From Gnetum montanum (Eukaryota; Streptophyta; Gnetopsida; Gnetales; Gnetaceae): 64,000 nt of DNA. The stretch spans positions 199,222 to 263,221 of the forward strand of contig MNCI01016265.1 in the NCBI GenBank assembly GCA_015680685.1, read 5' to 3'. Every line of letters begins with the position of its first letter. The first letter of the stretch is position 1. This document shows, piece by piece, positions 58,601 through 64,000 of this stretch. A program made the translations under genes and the position numbers. The notes under the pieces are model-generated. The model did not search any database and was not told the origin of the DNA. It saw nothing but the letters and a program-made list of their open reading frames with translations.

Positions 58601-60688
58601 TTGTGAGTTCTTATCTTTCCAACTTCATATGGCTTGAGATCCTTCAAAAGCTGAAGGGCTTTGTTAGGTTTCTTGCTAGTGGACTTTTGAGGAATGTATA
58701 CGTTGCCATGTTTATTAAAATTAAAATGAAAGTTCTTCACCTCCTATTGTTCTGACTATCGAACTTATGTAGCAGGTGGTTCTCATTGACCATGTTGTGT
58801 TCTTAGTGGAATTTCTTACTACATTGGCATCTGGTAGAACTACCTTCTTGTATATTCTAGGATTTGTAACCGAGTCATCACATTGAGAAGGAGACCTACG
58901 CCTCAAGATTGAAGTTTTTGGATGTATTTGACACAAAGTCTATCCATTAGCCTTAAAGCAATGGAATTTGGTGTGATCATTCAATGTAATTAGTTCCTTT
59001 TGTATCTTTCTGAAGATGATGTTGTATGAAATCACAATCCGTTGCTACCACGGAAAGAATACCTTGTAACCCTTTGTGTTTGTGCCAAAAGAATATTCAT
59101 TGTGCATAAGATTGCATTTTGTTTCGGTGCTTAGGCAACATGAATGCATAACATCGTGAATTAAAAATTTTAAATCTTCTTATGTTAGGAGCACTTCGTA
59201 TTCACATTTCATTGGGTGCTTTTATATGTTCCTTTGAGAGATTTTTCATGGTTTGGACTGCTATGCCAAGTACTTCTTCCCACAGATAGGCAACTAGCTT
59301 TGTGTATATTAACATTGATCTAACCATATCAAGAAGTGTTTTATTCATTCGTTCTACCATCTCATCCTGCTAATGTCTGATCCCGTTATCTAGAAATTCT
59401 TTGAATTCTTTGTAAACATACTCACCTAAGAGAAAACTGCTGCAATTTGAACAGTAAAACAAAGAAACTTTTGATACTGTAAAACCGCTGGAATAAAACC
59501 TCGCTGCAGTCTTTGTAAACTCCCCCTCAAACTGTGCTGGTGGCAATGTCAAATTTTAAATTTGAAATAAAAATAATGATAAAAGACTAAAAGAACAAAA
59601 ATGGGATTCCATACCCCAGGCAAGACTGGGGCTTATGATAAGGCAGTTTCGCATTAGCCTCTCAACCAACTTTATACATAATTGTTTCCATGAGTGACAT
59701 GGATTGATAACGGAAACTGCTATATTTGTAACTTGAGAACTGCCGAATTCTAAGGTAAGTGACAGCGATCACAGAGCTGCACATTCCAAGTACATTTTTA
59801 TCACTCTCCCTCAAATCAAACTGTGCTGGCGGCCATGCCAAAGAAAAGAAGAAAAAACAGAGTTTGCTCTAATACATCTGCTGTGGTATATGTCTTAATT
59901 TAGTTTTATAAATTGAAATATTTTTCAACTTTCATTATTTATGGTTCATGCTAACACGTAAGTTTGTTTTCTTATCGACTTTTTTCTGAAATATAATGAC
60001 AAACTTTTTGATTTTTAAGTTACATTTCCTTCGTTTAATTTTGGAAATTGTATCATTCAATGCTAAATCATTCCCTTTTGTGTAAAGAAAATGCAAGAGT
60101 GATGGTTCTTGCTGCAACAAATAGGCCTTGGGAACTTGATGAAGCTATTCTACGTCGGCTTCCTCAAGCATTTGAAGTTGGCTTGCCAAATGCCTTGGAC
60201 AGGGCAAAGATTCTGAAAGTAATATTGAAAGGGGAAAATGTGGAGGAGAATATTGATTATGACCATATAGCTAGTTTATGTGAGGGATATAGTGGTTCTG
60301 ATTTGACAGACGTATGCAAACAAGCAGCTTATATCCCAATTAGAGAATTATTGAACCAGGAAAAGACGGGACGAGGAAGTTCTGAGGTCAGTCTGCATGG
60401 ATTTTGCATGTTGGCTTGTGTTTTTTTCTTTAATGTTTGAAAACTTGTTAATCCTAAGCTTCATTATTTCAGGTTCCAAGACCCCTTAAACAGTCTGATC
60501 TTGAAAATATTTTATTTAGTACAAAGTCATCACGTGTTGCTGCATCTGAATACTCAAGCAGAAAACAGTTTGATATGTTGCAAAGTTCAGATTCTTCAAA
60601 CGAGGATGCAGAGGCTAAATTATCTGATTTCCTTAAGCTAATTTCCTTGCTTGGTGGCAATTCTCACAGAAGAGATTCAGACTCTTGA
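25430..60688 (+). CDS. MSP1: ATAD1/Msp1-type AAA ATPase, five exons, 389 residues
   Basis: Membrane-anchored AAA ATPase of the Msp1/ATAD1 family, which pulls mislocalised tail-anchored proteins out of the mitochondrial outer membrane or peroxisome. Exons: 25430-25624, 40065-40365, 45117-45275, 60088-60386, 60473-60688 (coding sum 1170 bases). All junctions are GT-AG and keep frame. Residues 11-30 form one membrane helix. The linker reaches DVIACDVINP (66-75). Walker A GPPGTGKT is at 125-132, pore loop SKWFGDA at 156-162, Walker B IIFIDE at 180-185, sensor 1 AATNRP at 228-233 and arginine-finger LRRLP at 240-244. The tail after residue 318 is acidic and poorly conserved. No stop, frameshift or lost key residue is seen, so it looks functional. 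Introns are 14.4, 4.75, 14.8 and 0.09 kb; the three long ones carry transposons. Length fits the plant family (about 400). Alternative: another plant AAA of the same clade; the class itself is secure. Confidence 0.93.
25625..27360 (+). other. Intron 1, first part, no recognised element
   Basis: AT-rich intron sequence with T-rich runs and no protein motifs. The intron extends from 25625 to 40064. Confidence 0.7.
27370..28450. mobile_element. GC-richer block, unclassified repeat
   Basis: This stretch is clearly richer in G and C than the flanking intron. It starts near TGTAGCGACCGAAAACG at 27389, a typical LTR-like opening, contains many AAATGC strings (27640-27720) and a 9-base G-run near 27761. 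No coding motif or matching end was found, so it may be a solo LTR or another insertion. The assignment is tentative. Confidence 0.35.
28510..28683 (+). pseudogene. Non-LTR reverse transcriptase remnant, part 1
   Basis: Plus-strand frame reading FVDDVALIANSE (catalytic Asp pair at 28534-28539), then a Leu-rich helix and NVNKTKVLICG. This is the palm/thumb border of a non-LTR reverse transcriptase. The frame is cut at 28684 by a solo LTR and resumes at 29594. The clade is not determined; it differs clearly from the three L1-type LINEs elsewhere in this gene. Confidence 0.6.
28684..29588 (+). mobile_element. Solo LTR with 5-bp target duplication
   Basis: A 905-bp sequence TGATGAGGAC...CTCCACGCCA flanked by the direct repeat CTTTC at 28679-28683 and 29589-29593. 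No internal region or second LTR exists. On the plus strand it has TATAAATA at 29125-29132 and AATAAA at 29473-29478, so U3, R and U5 can be inferred. U3 holds a TG-rich microsatellite (about 28731-28770) and a minisatellite (28885-29050). It interrupts a reverse transcriptase frame that continues on both sides, which supports the borders. Confidence 0.85.
28885..29050 (+). repeat. Minisatellite in U3 of solo LTR
   Basis: Seven or so imperfect units of about 23-25 bp with core GATAGATGTCTCCTTTGCAA lie upstream of the LTR TATA box. Such arrays in U3 often bind transcription factors; no factor can be named here. Confidence 0.65.
29594..30460 (+). pseudogene. Non-LTR reverse transcriptase remnant, part 2
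   Basis: The frame from 28683 resumes with KLEIADTYRYLGV after a one-base shift in an A-run, then degenerate thumb and connection sequence. Near 30370 an EHLLL string recalls the zinc-finger region after LINE RT domains. Many stops. The 3' end could not be fixed. Confidence 0.5.
30612..31030 (+). repeat. Diverged direct repeat pair
   Basis: Segments at about 30612-30790 and 30868-31030 share GGGGTATRCTRRTACA, GGTAAAAAWATATGTTTAG and AAATCTTTCATCTAC-like blocks in the same order. No coding content. Confidence 0.4.
31268..31420 (+). mobile_element. SINE-like unit with tRNA-type A and B boxes
   Basis: TCTAGATGGTAAGGTG (from 31272) resembles a pol III A box and AGGTTTGAGGTTGGG (31311-31325) a B box, at tRNA-like spacing of about 35 bases. 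It does not fold as a tRNA with a proper acceptor stem, so a tRNA-derived SINE is more likely than a tRNA gene. Confidence 0.4.
31700..34973 (+). pseudogene. Ty1/copia gag-pol remnant in intron 1
   Basis: Plus-strand degenerate copia polyprotein. Pieces in order: gag-pre-integrase (about 31730-31865); integrase core with SDNRGEYISHEF near 32170; integrase C-terminal CIFIGYGNKLGYEFW (about 32530-32580); reverse transcriptase with LHGDLDEEIYMEQ (about 33719), SLYGLKQAPRQ (about 33811) and an intact YVDD at 33955-33966; RNase H with GFVDATF (about 34500). Many stops and shifts. A polypurine tract AGGGGGAGAAA at 34963-34973 precedes the LTR. The 5' end and 5' LTR were not found. Same orientation as the host gene. 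Confidence 0.8.
34974..35366 (+). mobile_element. Probable 3' LTR of the intron 1 copia element
   Basis: Begins TGTTAAAAT right after the polypurine tract; ATTTTACA at 35359-35366 would give matching inverted ends and a 393-bp LTR. The right border is a guess, as no second copy is available. Confidence 0.45.
35411..38990 (-). mobile_element. L1-type LINE 1, 5'-truncated
   Basis: Minus-strand element whose 3' tail is the T-run at 35411-35420 (plus strand). Coding order on the minus strand: RT from the truncated 5' side (KAGKAPGPNGWP near 38850, SMCLKLDIAKAYNTICW near 38480, LRQGDLLSPYLF near 38300, EHYANDTILFS near 38160), thumb, zf-RVT with CPLC and HFIYC near 37230-37320, a charged coiled-coil-like region (about 36450-35970), then a J-domain-like end at 35923-35774. 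Asn replaces the second Asp of the YADD motif. Endonuclease and ORF1 are missing. Several stops and frameshifts. Confidence 0.85.
35774..35923 (-). other. J-domain-like C-terminal module of LINE 1 ORF2
   Basis: Reads CPYIVMNIG, then SWQVLRCYIRRRVMELH and RQGDVEECVKKEETFKVFQ. Exactly 20 residues separate MNI from H, the same as the LGV-to-HPD distance in DnaJ J-domains; HPD itself reads HLE. The RQGD and KKEETFKVFQ segments resemble the loop and helix III that follow HPD. The stop at 35771 cuts the last helix. Confidence 0.6.
39000..40064 (+). other. Intron 1, last part, no recognised element
   Basis: AT-rich intron sequence ending in a T-rich tract and the acceptor TTTTCATGCAG|GAT at 40064/40065. 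No protein motif on either strand. Confidence 0.7.
40065..40365 (+). CDS. MSP1: AAA ATPase exon 2 (Walker A)
   Basis: Codes residues 66-165 and the first base of codon 166. Contains FESIGGLSDVKQSLYELV, Walker A GPPGTGKT and the pore loop SKWFGDAQKL. Donor CTTG|GTATGT at 40366. Confidence 0.93.
40366..41590 (+). other. Intron 2, first part
   Basis: AT-rich, no protein motif. At 41270-41450 short direct strings such as ACAACAATGAACTT and TTGCAAGAA recur without a clear period. Confidence 0.55.
41840..42480 (-). pseudogene. hAT-type transposase remnant (DUF659-like)
   Basis: On the minus strand, IGQQFFMCYS (about 42080) is followed, after a frame change, by FKKMLNVAITADAKFKVPTFDQV (about 42030-41960). 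The pattern F-Y at the start of a helix, then SPxFxxML and xxPTxDxxxxxxL, matches the DUF659 segment of plant hAT transposases. No hAT C-terminal dimerisation region and no terminal inverted repeats were found. Highly decayed. Confidence 0.5.
42481..44140 (+). other. Intron 2, no recognised gene
   Basis: AT-rich. A short direct duplication TTTTCTAAATTGTGGATTCT occurs at about 43060 and 43086. GAAGAATGT strings recur at 42700-42860. Could be part of the flanking DNA transposon remnant. Confidence 0.45.
44150..44300 (-). mobile_element. SINE-like unit with tRNA-type A and B boxes
   Basis: On the minus strand GGCATAACTTAATGG (44272-44258) fits a pol III A box and GGTTCGATTCC (44237-44227) is a near-perfect B box, 20 bases apart. 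No full tRNA cloverleaf can be drawn. A tRNA-derived SINE or decayed tRNA is the best reading. Confidence 0.5.
45117..45275 (+). CDS. MSP1: AAA ATPase exon 3 (Walker B)
   Basis: Completes codon 166 and codes to the first base of codon 219. Contains AVFTLAYKLQPSIIFIDEVD and GQRRSTEHE, then NMKTEFMALWDGF. Acceptor ATGCAG|TG at 45116/45117, donor GATC|GTAAGA at 45276. Confidence 0.93.
45367..46032 (-). mobile_element. 3' LTR of intron 3 copia element
   Basis: Direct repeat partner of 47453-48191. On the minus strand it starts TGTTGGAGAATAATG and ends CCAATTATAATA. It carries CTTATAAATAG (TATA) near 45840. About 90 percent or better identity to the other copy by eye, so it is moderately old. Confidence 0.85.
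46033..47452 (-). pseudogene. Internally deleted copia pol (RT C-half and RNase H)
   Basis: Only 1.4 kb separates the LTRs. Minus strand from the right: RT middle with AFLHGDLEEEIYMKQ (about 47290), SLYGLKQAPRQWYKRF (about 47170) and LLLYVDNMLIAGND (about 47060, Asn for the second Asp), then KDLGQAKKILGMNIY (46980-46930), RNase H with DTRCSTTGYIFIFGG and HARTKHIDIWFHFI, ending at 46091. Gag, protease, integrase and the RT N-terminal half are absent between the primer site and the RT, so the element is non-autonomous. Confidence 0.85.
47439..47450 (-). other. Primer binding site, initiator tRNA-Met type
   Basis: Minus strand TGGTATCGGAGC two bases inside the 5' LTR. It matches the usual copia TGGTATCAGAGC site except for one transition. 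Confidence 0.85.
47453..48191 (-). mobile_element. 5' LTR of intron 3 copia element (contains gap)
   Basis: Begins TGTTGGAAAAAAATG and ends CCAATTATAACA on the minus strand. Interrupted by the single N at 47650 and the N gap 47704-47904. Bases 47651-47703 are the exact reverse complement of 47574-47626, an assembly artefact next to the gap. Possible target duplication AAAAC/AAAAT at 45362-45366 and 48192-48196. Confidence 0.8.
47650..47904. other. Assembly gap with inverted flank
   Basis: Single N at 47650, 53 bases that repeat the left flank in reverse complement, then 201 Ns at 47704-47904. Frames reported across it are not genes. Confidence 0.95.
48660..48735 (+). mobile_element. RTE-LINE/SINE 3' end-like fragment
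   Basis: CATCATCATCCTAGCCATGT followed by CCCAACAAAATAGGGTCAGC and TATATGAGTTCTTTTT recalls the conserved 3' end shared by plant RTE LINEs and Au-type SINEs. No coding part lies upstream. Recognition is by memory of the motif. Confidence 0.5.
48736..50780 (-). mobile_element. L1-type LINE 3, degenerate and 5'-truncated
   Basis: Minus strand from the right: RT thumb with YLGIPLFNWKRIHP (about 50640), zf-RVT with TTEHLIHCYHFSYQTW (about 49910), a linker with VVEQFLVQFGN (about 49350) that aligns with VELVDRYF of LINE 1, a Gln/Glu/Lys-rich stretch (49180-48940), and a J-domain-like end at 48924-48780. Many stops. The RT palm and everything 5' are missing. It sits beside the 3' tail of LINE 2. 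Confidence 0.7.
48780..48924 (-). other. J-domain-like C-terminal module of LINE 3 ORF2
   Basis: Reads CPYLVLGVNFQAPSQ and, 20 residues after LGV, H (codon 48840-48838). No stop lies in between. The residue after H is Ser, so HPD is not kept. Alignable with the modules at 35774-35923 and 51540-51678 over the CPYLxLGxN box. Confidence 0.55.
51540..51678 (-). other. J-domain-like C-terminal module of LINE 2 ORF2
   Basis: Reads CPYLILGINCNSTWGELKRH, a stop (TGA, likely from CGA Arg), then TLACFHPN. From LGI to H are exactly 20 positions, as in DnaJ J-domains, and HPN is one transition from HPD. It follows an Arg/Glu/Gln-rich stretch of about 100 residues (RREREEVERAQ-like composition). Confidence 0.65.
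52950..53141 (-). pseudogene. zf-RVT domain of LINE 2
   Basis: Zinc-binding module after the RT: CPLCGAAPKTVRHFTSRC with the usual Cys-Cys-His-Cys spacing, preceded by ALPIRLLLRKQGL. Intact in this copy. Confidence 0.85.
53460..54846 (-). pseudogene. Reverse transcriptase domain of LINE 2
   Basis: Minus-strand frames with GEKAPGPNGWSLEFF (about 54640), KLDITKAYNTLNWEAL (about 54260), LRQGDPLSPLLF (about 54080), an intact EHYADDTMLLSR (about 53950) and DTYLGIPLFQWGR (about 53760). Frames change near 54510 and 54140. The catalytic YADD is intact, unlike YAND of LINE 1. Confidence 0.88.
55048..56376 (-). pseudogene. LINE 2 ORF1 fused in frame to endonuclease C-terminus
   Basis: One frame, with a single TAG at 56032, reads an ORF1-type DUF4283 region (APVWIRVSRIPWEMWNLEFL near 55920), a degenerate zinc knuckle (GKPGHQEDDC near 55600), DWVTVGHKG, and then, from about 55450, endonuclease C-terminal sequence FTWSNSRKGSARVLSRIDWV and SDHRSLV. 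The endonuclease N-terminal part with the catalytic Asn and Glu is missing. The join lies between about 55491 and 55452. It is an internal deletion of roughly the ORF1-ORF2 junction. Confidence 0.75.
56569..57700 (+). other. Intron 3 stretch, no recognised element
   Basis: AT-rich, no protein motif on either strand. It begins at the right-hand target duplication of LINE 2. Confidence 0.55.
57700..59380 (-). pseudogene. Ty1/copia integrase-RT fragment
   Basis: Minus strand from the right: integrase with DEMVERMNKTLLDM near 59350 and a degenerate C-terminal part, then RT with KGFMQKHGI near 58310 and YVDDILIRGNSE at about 57957-57922, ending near 57748. It is heavily broken by stops. It differs from the copia element at 45.4-48.2 kb and has no visible LTRs. 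Confidence 0.65.
59381..60087 (+). other. Intron 3 end with a duplicated motif
   Basis: Two copies of a motif with AAACTGTGCTGG and TGCCAAA or TGTCAAA, each preceded by a CTCCC tract, lie at 59515-59552 and 59806-59841. On the minus strand each has a GAGGGGGAG or GAGGGAG purine run and could mark LTR or polypurine remains of the neighbouring copia fragment. The intron ends at TGTGTAAAG|AA. Confidence 0.4.
60088..60386 (+). CDS. MSP1: AAA ATPase exon 4 (sensor 1, arginine finger, AAA lid)
   Basis: Completes codon 219 and codes to residue 318. Contains ARVMVLAATNRP, LRRLPQAFEVGLP and the lid helix GYSGSDLTDVCKQAAYIPIR. Donor GAG|GTCAGT at 60387, phase 0. Confidence 0.93.
60473..60688 (+). CDS. 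MSP1: AAA ATPase exon 5 (C-terminal tail)
   Basis: Codes 71 residues from VPRPLKQSDLENILFS to the stop TGA at 60686-60688. The last 35 residues are Ser/Asp-rich and look poorly constrained. The intron before it is only 86 bases. Confidence 0.9.
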   Translation, partial: VPRPLKQSDLENILFSTKSSRVAASEYSSRKQFDMLQSSDSSNEDAEAKLSDFLKLISLLGGNSHRRDSDS

Positions 60689-61690
60689 ATGGAGTTGGAA
60701 AATCCATCATCGCCGTTTGTATAATTCCAATCCTAAAATCGTGCTTTCCATGACATCAAATATGTTGTTCTGGCCTAGTATTCTAAAACTCCAAGCTAAT
60801 GTCATTTTGATTCAGTCCTTTCTCCAGGGTATTACATATTGGAAAGTAGGTTTCAGATTTTTGCACTATTTTATTTATTCATATAGGTAATCATTGTTGA
60901 GCATTACAATTTTTGTAATCATTCCCAGAAGAATCCTGCAAATCTATTTGCATTCTTCTTGCGTATGATAACGAGTTTAACCATTTGGAATGCCAAATGA
61001 AGATATTTTGTGAATTAATATCATTTTTTCTGAAAAGTGAATTAATATTTACTATCATTACCGTATATTAACGTAGTAGAAAAAATTATGTTTTTGTGAT
61101 CTTGAATACTTCTTGGGACAGGCTATTCATGCCATGGTATCAAAATTCAATATTTCGAAGGTTAGTGTGTGTTTAGGACATATGCAACAGAGAGTTTTCT
61201 TTTGCCATTACAAGCATAGATGTTGAAGGTTCATCTTATGGTACCCTATGCATCATTTGGCTCTGGCTTTACCTCTGATATGGAAGCTTGCCATGGCACG
61301 GATTAGAATGAGAGCATTATACCATAGCAGAGCTGTTCATCCAGGGTCCTGATCTCTCACATGGTTATTAAAAAGCAGAGATGAACACTCTTTTTTGAAA
61401 GCGTGTATTGTACCCCAGAGAAATAAGTGGTGGTGTTTAATAAATAAATAATAATATGCATTTACAGCAGTAGAGCTTTTATTTCTTAAAAAGAAAAATC
61501 GAGTCTTGAAAATTTTTTTCAATCTGGAATCTTTGAAAATTGTGAAAAAAAATCAGTAACAAAAAGAAATTGAAGAGTCTTTGTTCCGAAAGAAATATCC
61601 ACGTAACACCTAGGTTTTGAAAAGAAAATCTAAAGATTAAAACAATTGTGATAATGAAGATGGAAAATTTTGCAGCAGTGACTTTTAAAA
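60689..61690 (+). other. 3' UTR and intergenic DNA after the AAA ATPase
   Basis: AT-rich sequence after the stop codon. No clear canonical AATAAA near the expected transcript end. No other gene seen. Confidence 0.5.
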
Positions 61691-61707
61691 AAGAAAATCT
61701 ATAGATA

Positions 61708-61775
61708 AAAAACTTTAATAATCTTATAAACAACTTTAATAATCTTATAAACAACTTTAATAATCTTATAAACAG
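61708..61775 (+). repeat. 21-bp tandem repeat, three copies
   Basis: Unit AACTTTAATAATCTTATAAAC (period 21) occurs three times without interruption; the copies are nearly identical. Confidence 0.85.
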
Positions 61776-62222
61776 AATACATGGGAAATAACTGGATCCA
61801 TGTACAGTGTACCTTAAGTTTAATGTAATAATAATTTTTTGTAATATTAAATTCATAAACAATTTTCGATGTACTATTGTTTTAATTAGACTTAAATTAG
61901 TTGAGTTATATATTTATCATATATATTTATTACTTGTTCAAGAGAATCTCTGTCTTTTTCAAATTAATAAATTTCTATTAATTTATTGAGAATTGATTTT
62001 CATGTTCCCGGCACCGAACTGAGCCGAAGAAAAATCAAAAGGCAATGTTAAATAATTCTCATTGATATAGTTGTTAAGCCCTAAATGTTGTGTTTGTTGC
62101 ATTGAGTCATTAAAATCATGTGTTGGCTTAGTATGAGTATATTTATTTTTCATGAAAAAGTCCAGCCAATACATTTTATTAGAGAAAAGAAAAAGAAAAA
62201 GAAAAACTTATACTTTCCATGA

Positions 62223-62275
62223 TTTAGAGCTTTCAAATCAAGAGTCTTACCACTAAGCTAACACATTATTTTTTC
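62223..62275 (-). mobile_element. SINE-like unit, same family as 62965
   Basis: On the minus strand TAGCTTAGTGGTAAGACTC then TTGAAAGCTCTA. It shares A-box and following sequence with the plus-strand copy at 62965-63075. Confidence 0.4.
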
Positions 62276-62294
62276 TTTTAAAAAGAAAAAAACT

Positions 62295-62410
62295 CATGGA
62301 AAGCTAATGGTCATGTTAAGAAATTTACACCACAATACAACAAATCTCAAAACATGGAAAGCTAATGGTCATGTTAAGAAATTTACACCATAATACAACA
62401 AATCTCAAAA
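62295..62410 (+). repeat. 58-bp tandem duplication
   Basis: Copies 62295-62352 and 62353-62410, both starting CATGGAAAGCTAATGGTCAT, differ by a single C/T. The close match implies a recent duplication, or an assembly duplicate. Confidence 0.9.
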
Positions 62411-62964
62411 ATTAATTAAGGTGGTTTAATGTATGGCTCAGGGTCATCATCTAGATATTGTTCTCGGTAATACTCGAAGCATAATCCTTGAAACACAAGA
62501 ATATGAATATAAGAGGCATACGGAATTCCCCAGACCGAAATGCCCTTTCATGTGCATGAAGCGCCCAAGCTTAAGGATTTTACATACATCCCAGACACGC
62601 AGTGGATCTATAGTTGCTGAATTTGAATTTGCATGTTCCATGTGGTTATCCATATATACGTGGCTATAGTTCTTTTATGTTCAAAAGGTGTATTTTATCG
62701 ACATTATATTTTATTTAATGAATGTTAAATATTGAGTGACTGTATTTTTAATTTCTTATATGAATGTACATATTTTTTAATTTTTATCGGACGCCATAGT
62801 AGTTTTCAAGTTTGAGGTTTCATTTCAATAAATTGAGCAACGATGATAATCATAAGGATGAGGAGACATTTCTATGTCACAGATTATTTTTAGCACTTTG
62901 GTTGGAAATAATAAAGCTAAAAATGTGATATGGTCAAAAGATTATATAATTTATGTTTGGCTAA

Positions 62965-63075
62965 CAATTAAGTGTTAGTCTAGTGGTAAGACACTTGGTT
63001 TGAAAGTTCTAGGTCTTGGGGTGTACCTATATTTCACTTATCTTGGGTTCCAATAGCCCAAAAAGATTGCATACC
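62965..63075 (+). mobile_element. SINE-like unit with tRNA-type A and B boxes
   Basis: TAGTCTAGTGGT (62976-62987) fits the A box and GGTTTGAAAGTTCTAGG (62998-63014) a weak B box. A related minus-strand copy lies 700 bases to the left. Confidence 0.4.
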
Positions 63076-63573
63076 TCTTAATCATGACTAAATTGATCAT
63101 GACTAAATAGTTTATCTCTATTTTTCCTAGAAGTGTAATATCTATGGAATAAAACCAATAGGTCTTTGGACCTAATAGAGCTTCAAATTCAATGTCATCC
63201 TTTCATGATTTAGCTTTTATCTAAGCATGACATTACACCTATTATAGAAGTGAATGTTCTAAAAGGTATGTAAAGCAAATTCAATTTGAAGTTTCGTTGT
63301 ATTATCTAAGTTTGATTCAACTTATCTAAGAGCAGAAACAATTGCTAAAATTTTTTCAGTTATTTTCTTAGTTGAACTCAACTTATGTAGCTTTACATTT
63401 CTTTTACTCTAATAACGCATCAGAAATTTTAAGATCCTCAAGATCAAAACAGTGTCCAAATATATGGTGACTGCATTGCAATTTCAACATTTGCTCATCC
63501 ATGGTGGAAGCTTCATTCGTTTTTGACAAAATTTTGATTTCCCTTCGTTACGTTAAAGGTTTGTATAGGTTGC

Positions 63574-64000
63574 TGATGGGATGCGATATCGCATGGGGCT
63601 GCGATATTGCGTACGCAATATCGCGTCTTTCCTTGTGATATCACAGTTCGCTGCAATGTCTAAAAATAAGAAGCGGCTCTCCCTTGTTTCAGATATAGAG
63701 TTAGATTGTAGCGAAACTCTGGCAGTTTGATCTCTCCAGAGATAGATTATTTTTCCAATGTCTGCCCGTAGTGTGGTGAATGTAATTGTACGACATCCTT
63801 TATTCGAGTGTGACGTACTTGGACACGCACATGACCGGCAATAAAGATTGAGATTACTTCATCATTGCAGCATTAACTTTGTTTATTTATTTATTTAATT
63901 GTTATTTACTGCTTTCCTAATTAGTCTCTCTCACCCTTATCTCCTAGCAACGCGGAATGAGTACGACTTGATTACAAGCATTTAAGTGTGACTACTTGGT
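63574..64000 (+). mobile_element. LTR D, plus orientation, cut by window end
   Basis: Starts TGATGGG and contains GCGATATCGC-type palindromes, then sequence that is the reverse complement of LTR A (for example GACCGGCAATAAAGATTGAG and CGACATCCTTTATTCGAGTG). It is therefore the same family in opposite orientation to LTR A. The element body lies outside the window. Confidence 0.8.
63601..63624. promoter_or_regulatory. 24-bp perfect palindrome in U3 of LTR D
   Basis: Half-site GCGATATTGCGT followed by its exact complement. A shorter palindrome GCGATATCGC lies just before it (63583-63592). Related palindromes occur at the same place in the other LTRs, so this may be a binding site or hairpin in the LTR promoter. 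Confidence 0.6.

Overview
The window is plant nuclear DNA. It holds one host gene, several plant-type retrotransposon classes (Ty3/gypsy with a second, archaeal-type RNase H; Ty1/copia with an initiator-Met tRNA primer site; L1-type LINEs with a zf-RVT domain) and GT-AG introns of about 14 kb. Introns this long, filled with old transposons, suggest a large-genome seed plant, possibly a gymnosperm. That is an inference; no species marker is visible. The sequence is a draft with N gaps at 16188-16934 and 47704-47904 and single-N joins at 3754 and 47650.

Left third (1-25.3 kb): a repeat block. On the minus strand at 425-4595 lies a decayed gene whose seven exons can be reconstructed from splice sites and reading phase. 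Beside it, on the plus strand, is a Ty3/gypsy Tat-lineage pol (about 5.6-8.9 kb) with RT, two RNase H domains and integrase, broken by four stops and one frameshift. A second gypsy integrase (11.8-12.9 kb) has lost its catalytic Glu. A minus-strand transposon-associated ORF (14.65-15.6 kb) follows. At 18.4-23.7 kb is a nest of related LTR elements (LTRs at 20527-21308, 21309-21779 and 22890-23722) that keep tRNA-Asp-like primer binding sites and gag but no pol.

Right two thirds (25.4-60.7 kb, plus strand): a complete gene for an ATAD1/Msp1-type AAA ATPase of 389 codons in five exons (25430-25624, 40065-40365, 45117-45275, 60088-60386, 60473-60688). The reading frame is intact through every splice junction, and all AAA motifs are present. 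Intron 1 (14.4 kb) holds a non-LTR RT remnant split by a solo LTR, a degenerate copia element and a 5'-truncated L1 LINE. Intron 2 (4.75 kb) holds a probable hAT remnant. Intron 3 (14.8 kb) holds an internally deleted copia element with both LTRs, two L1 LINEs (one with a 15-bp target duplication) and another copia fragment. From 60.7 to 64 kb there are AT-rich DNA, tandem duplications, SINE-like units and the start of another LTR of the family seen at 20-24 kb.

The most notable observation is that all three L1-type LINEs (35.4, 48.7 and 51.2 kb) encode, beyond the RT zinc finger, a charged coiled-coil-like stretch followed by a module shaped like a DnaJ J-domain. In all three, exactly 20 residues separate the LGV-like tripeptide from the His of the HPD position. 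I know of no description of this arrangement in LINE ORF2 proteins. The second is the antisense, intron-containing pseudogene beside the Tat pol.
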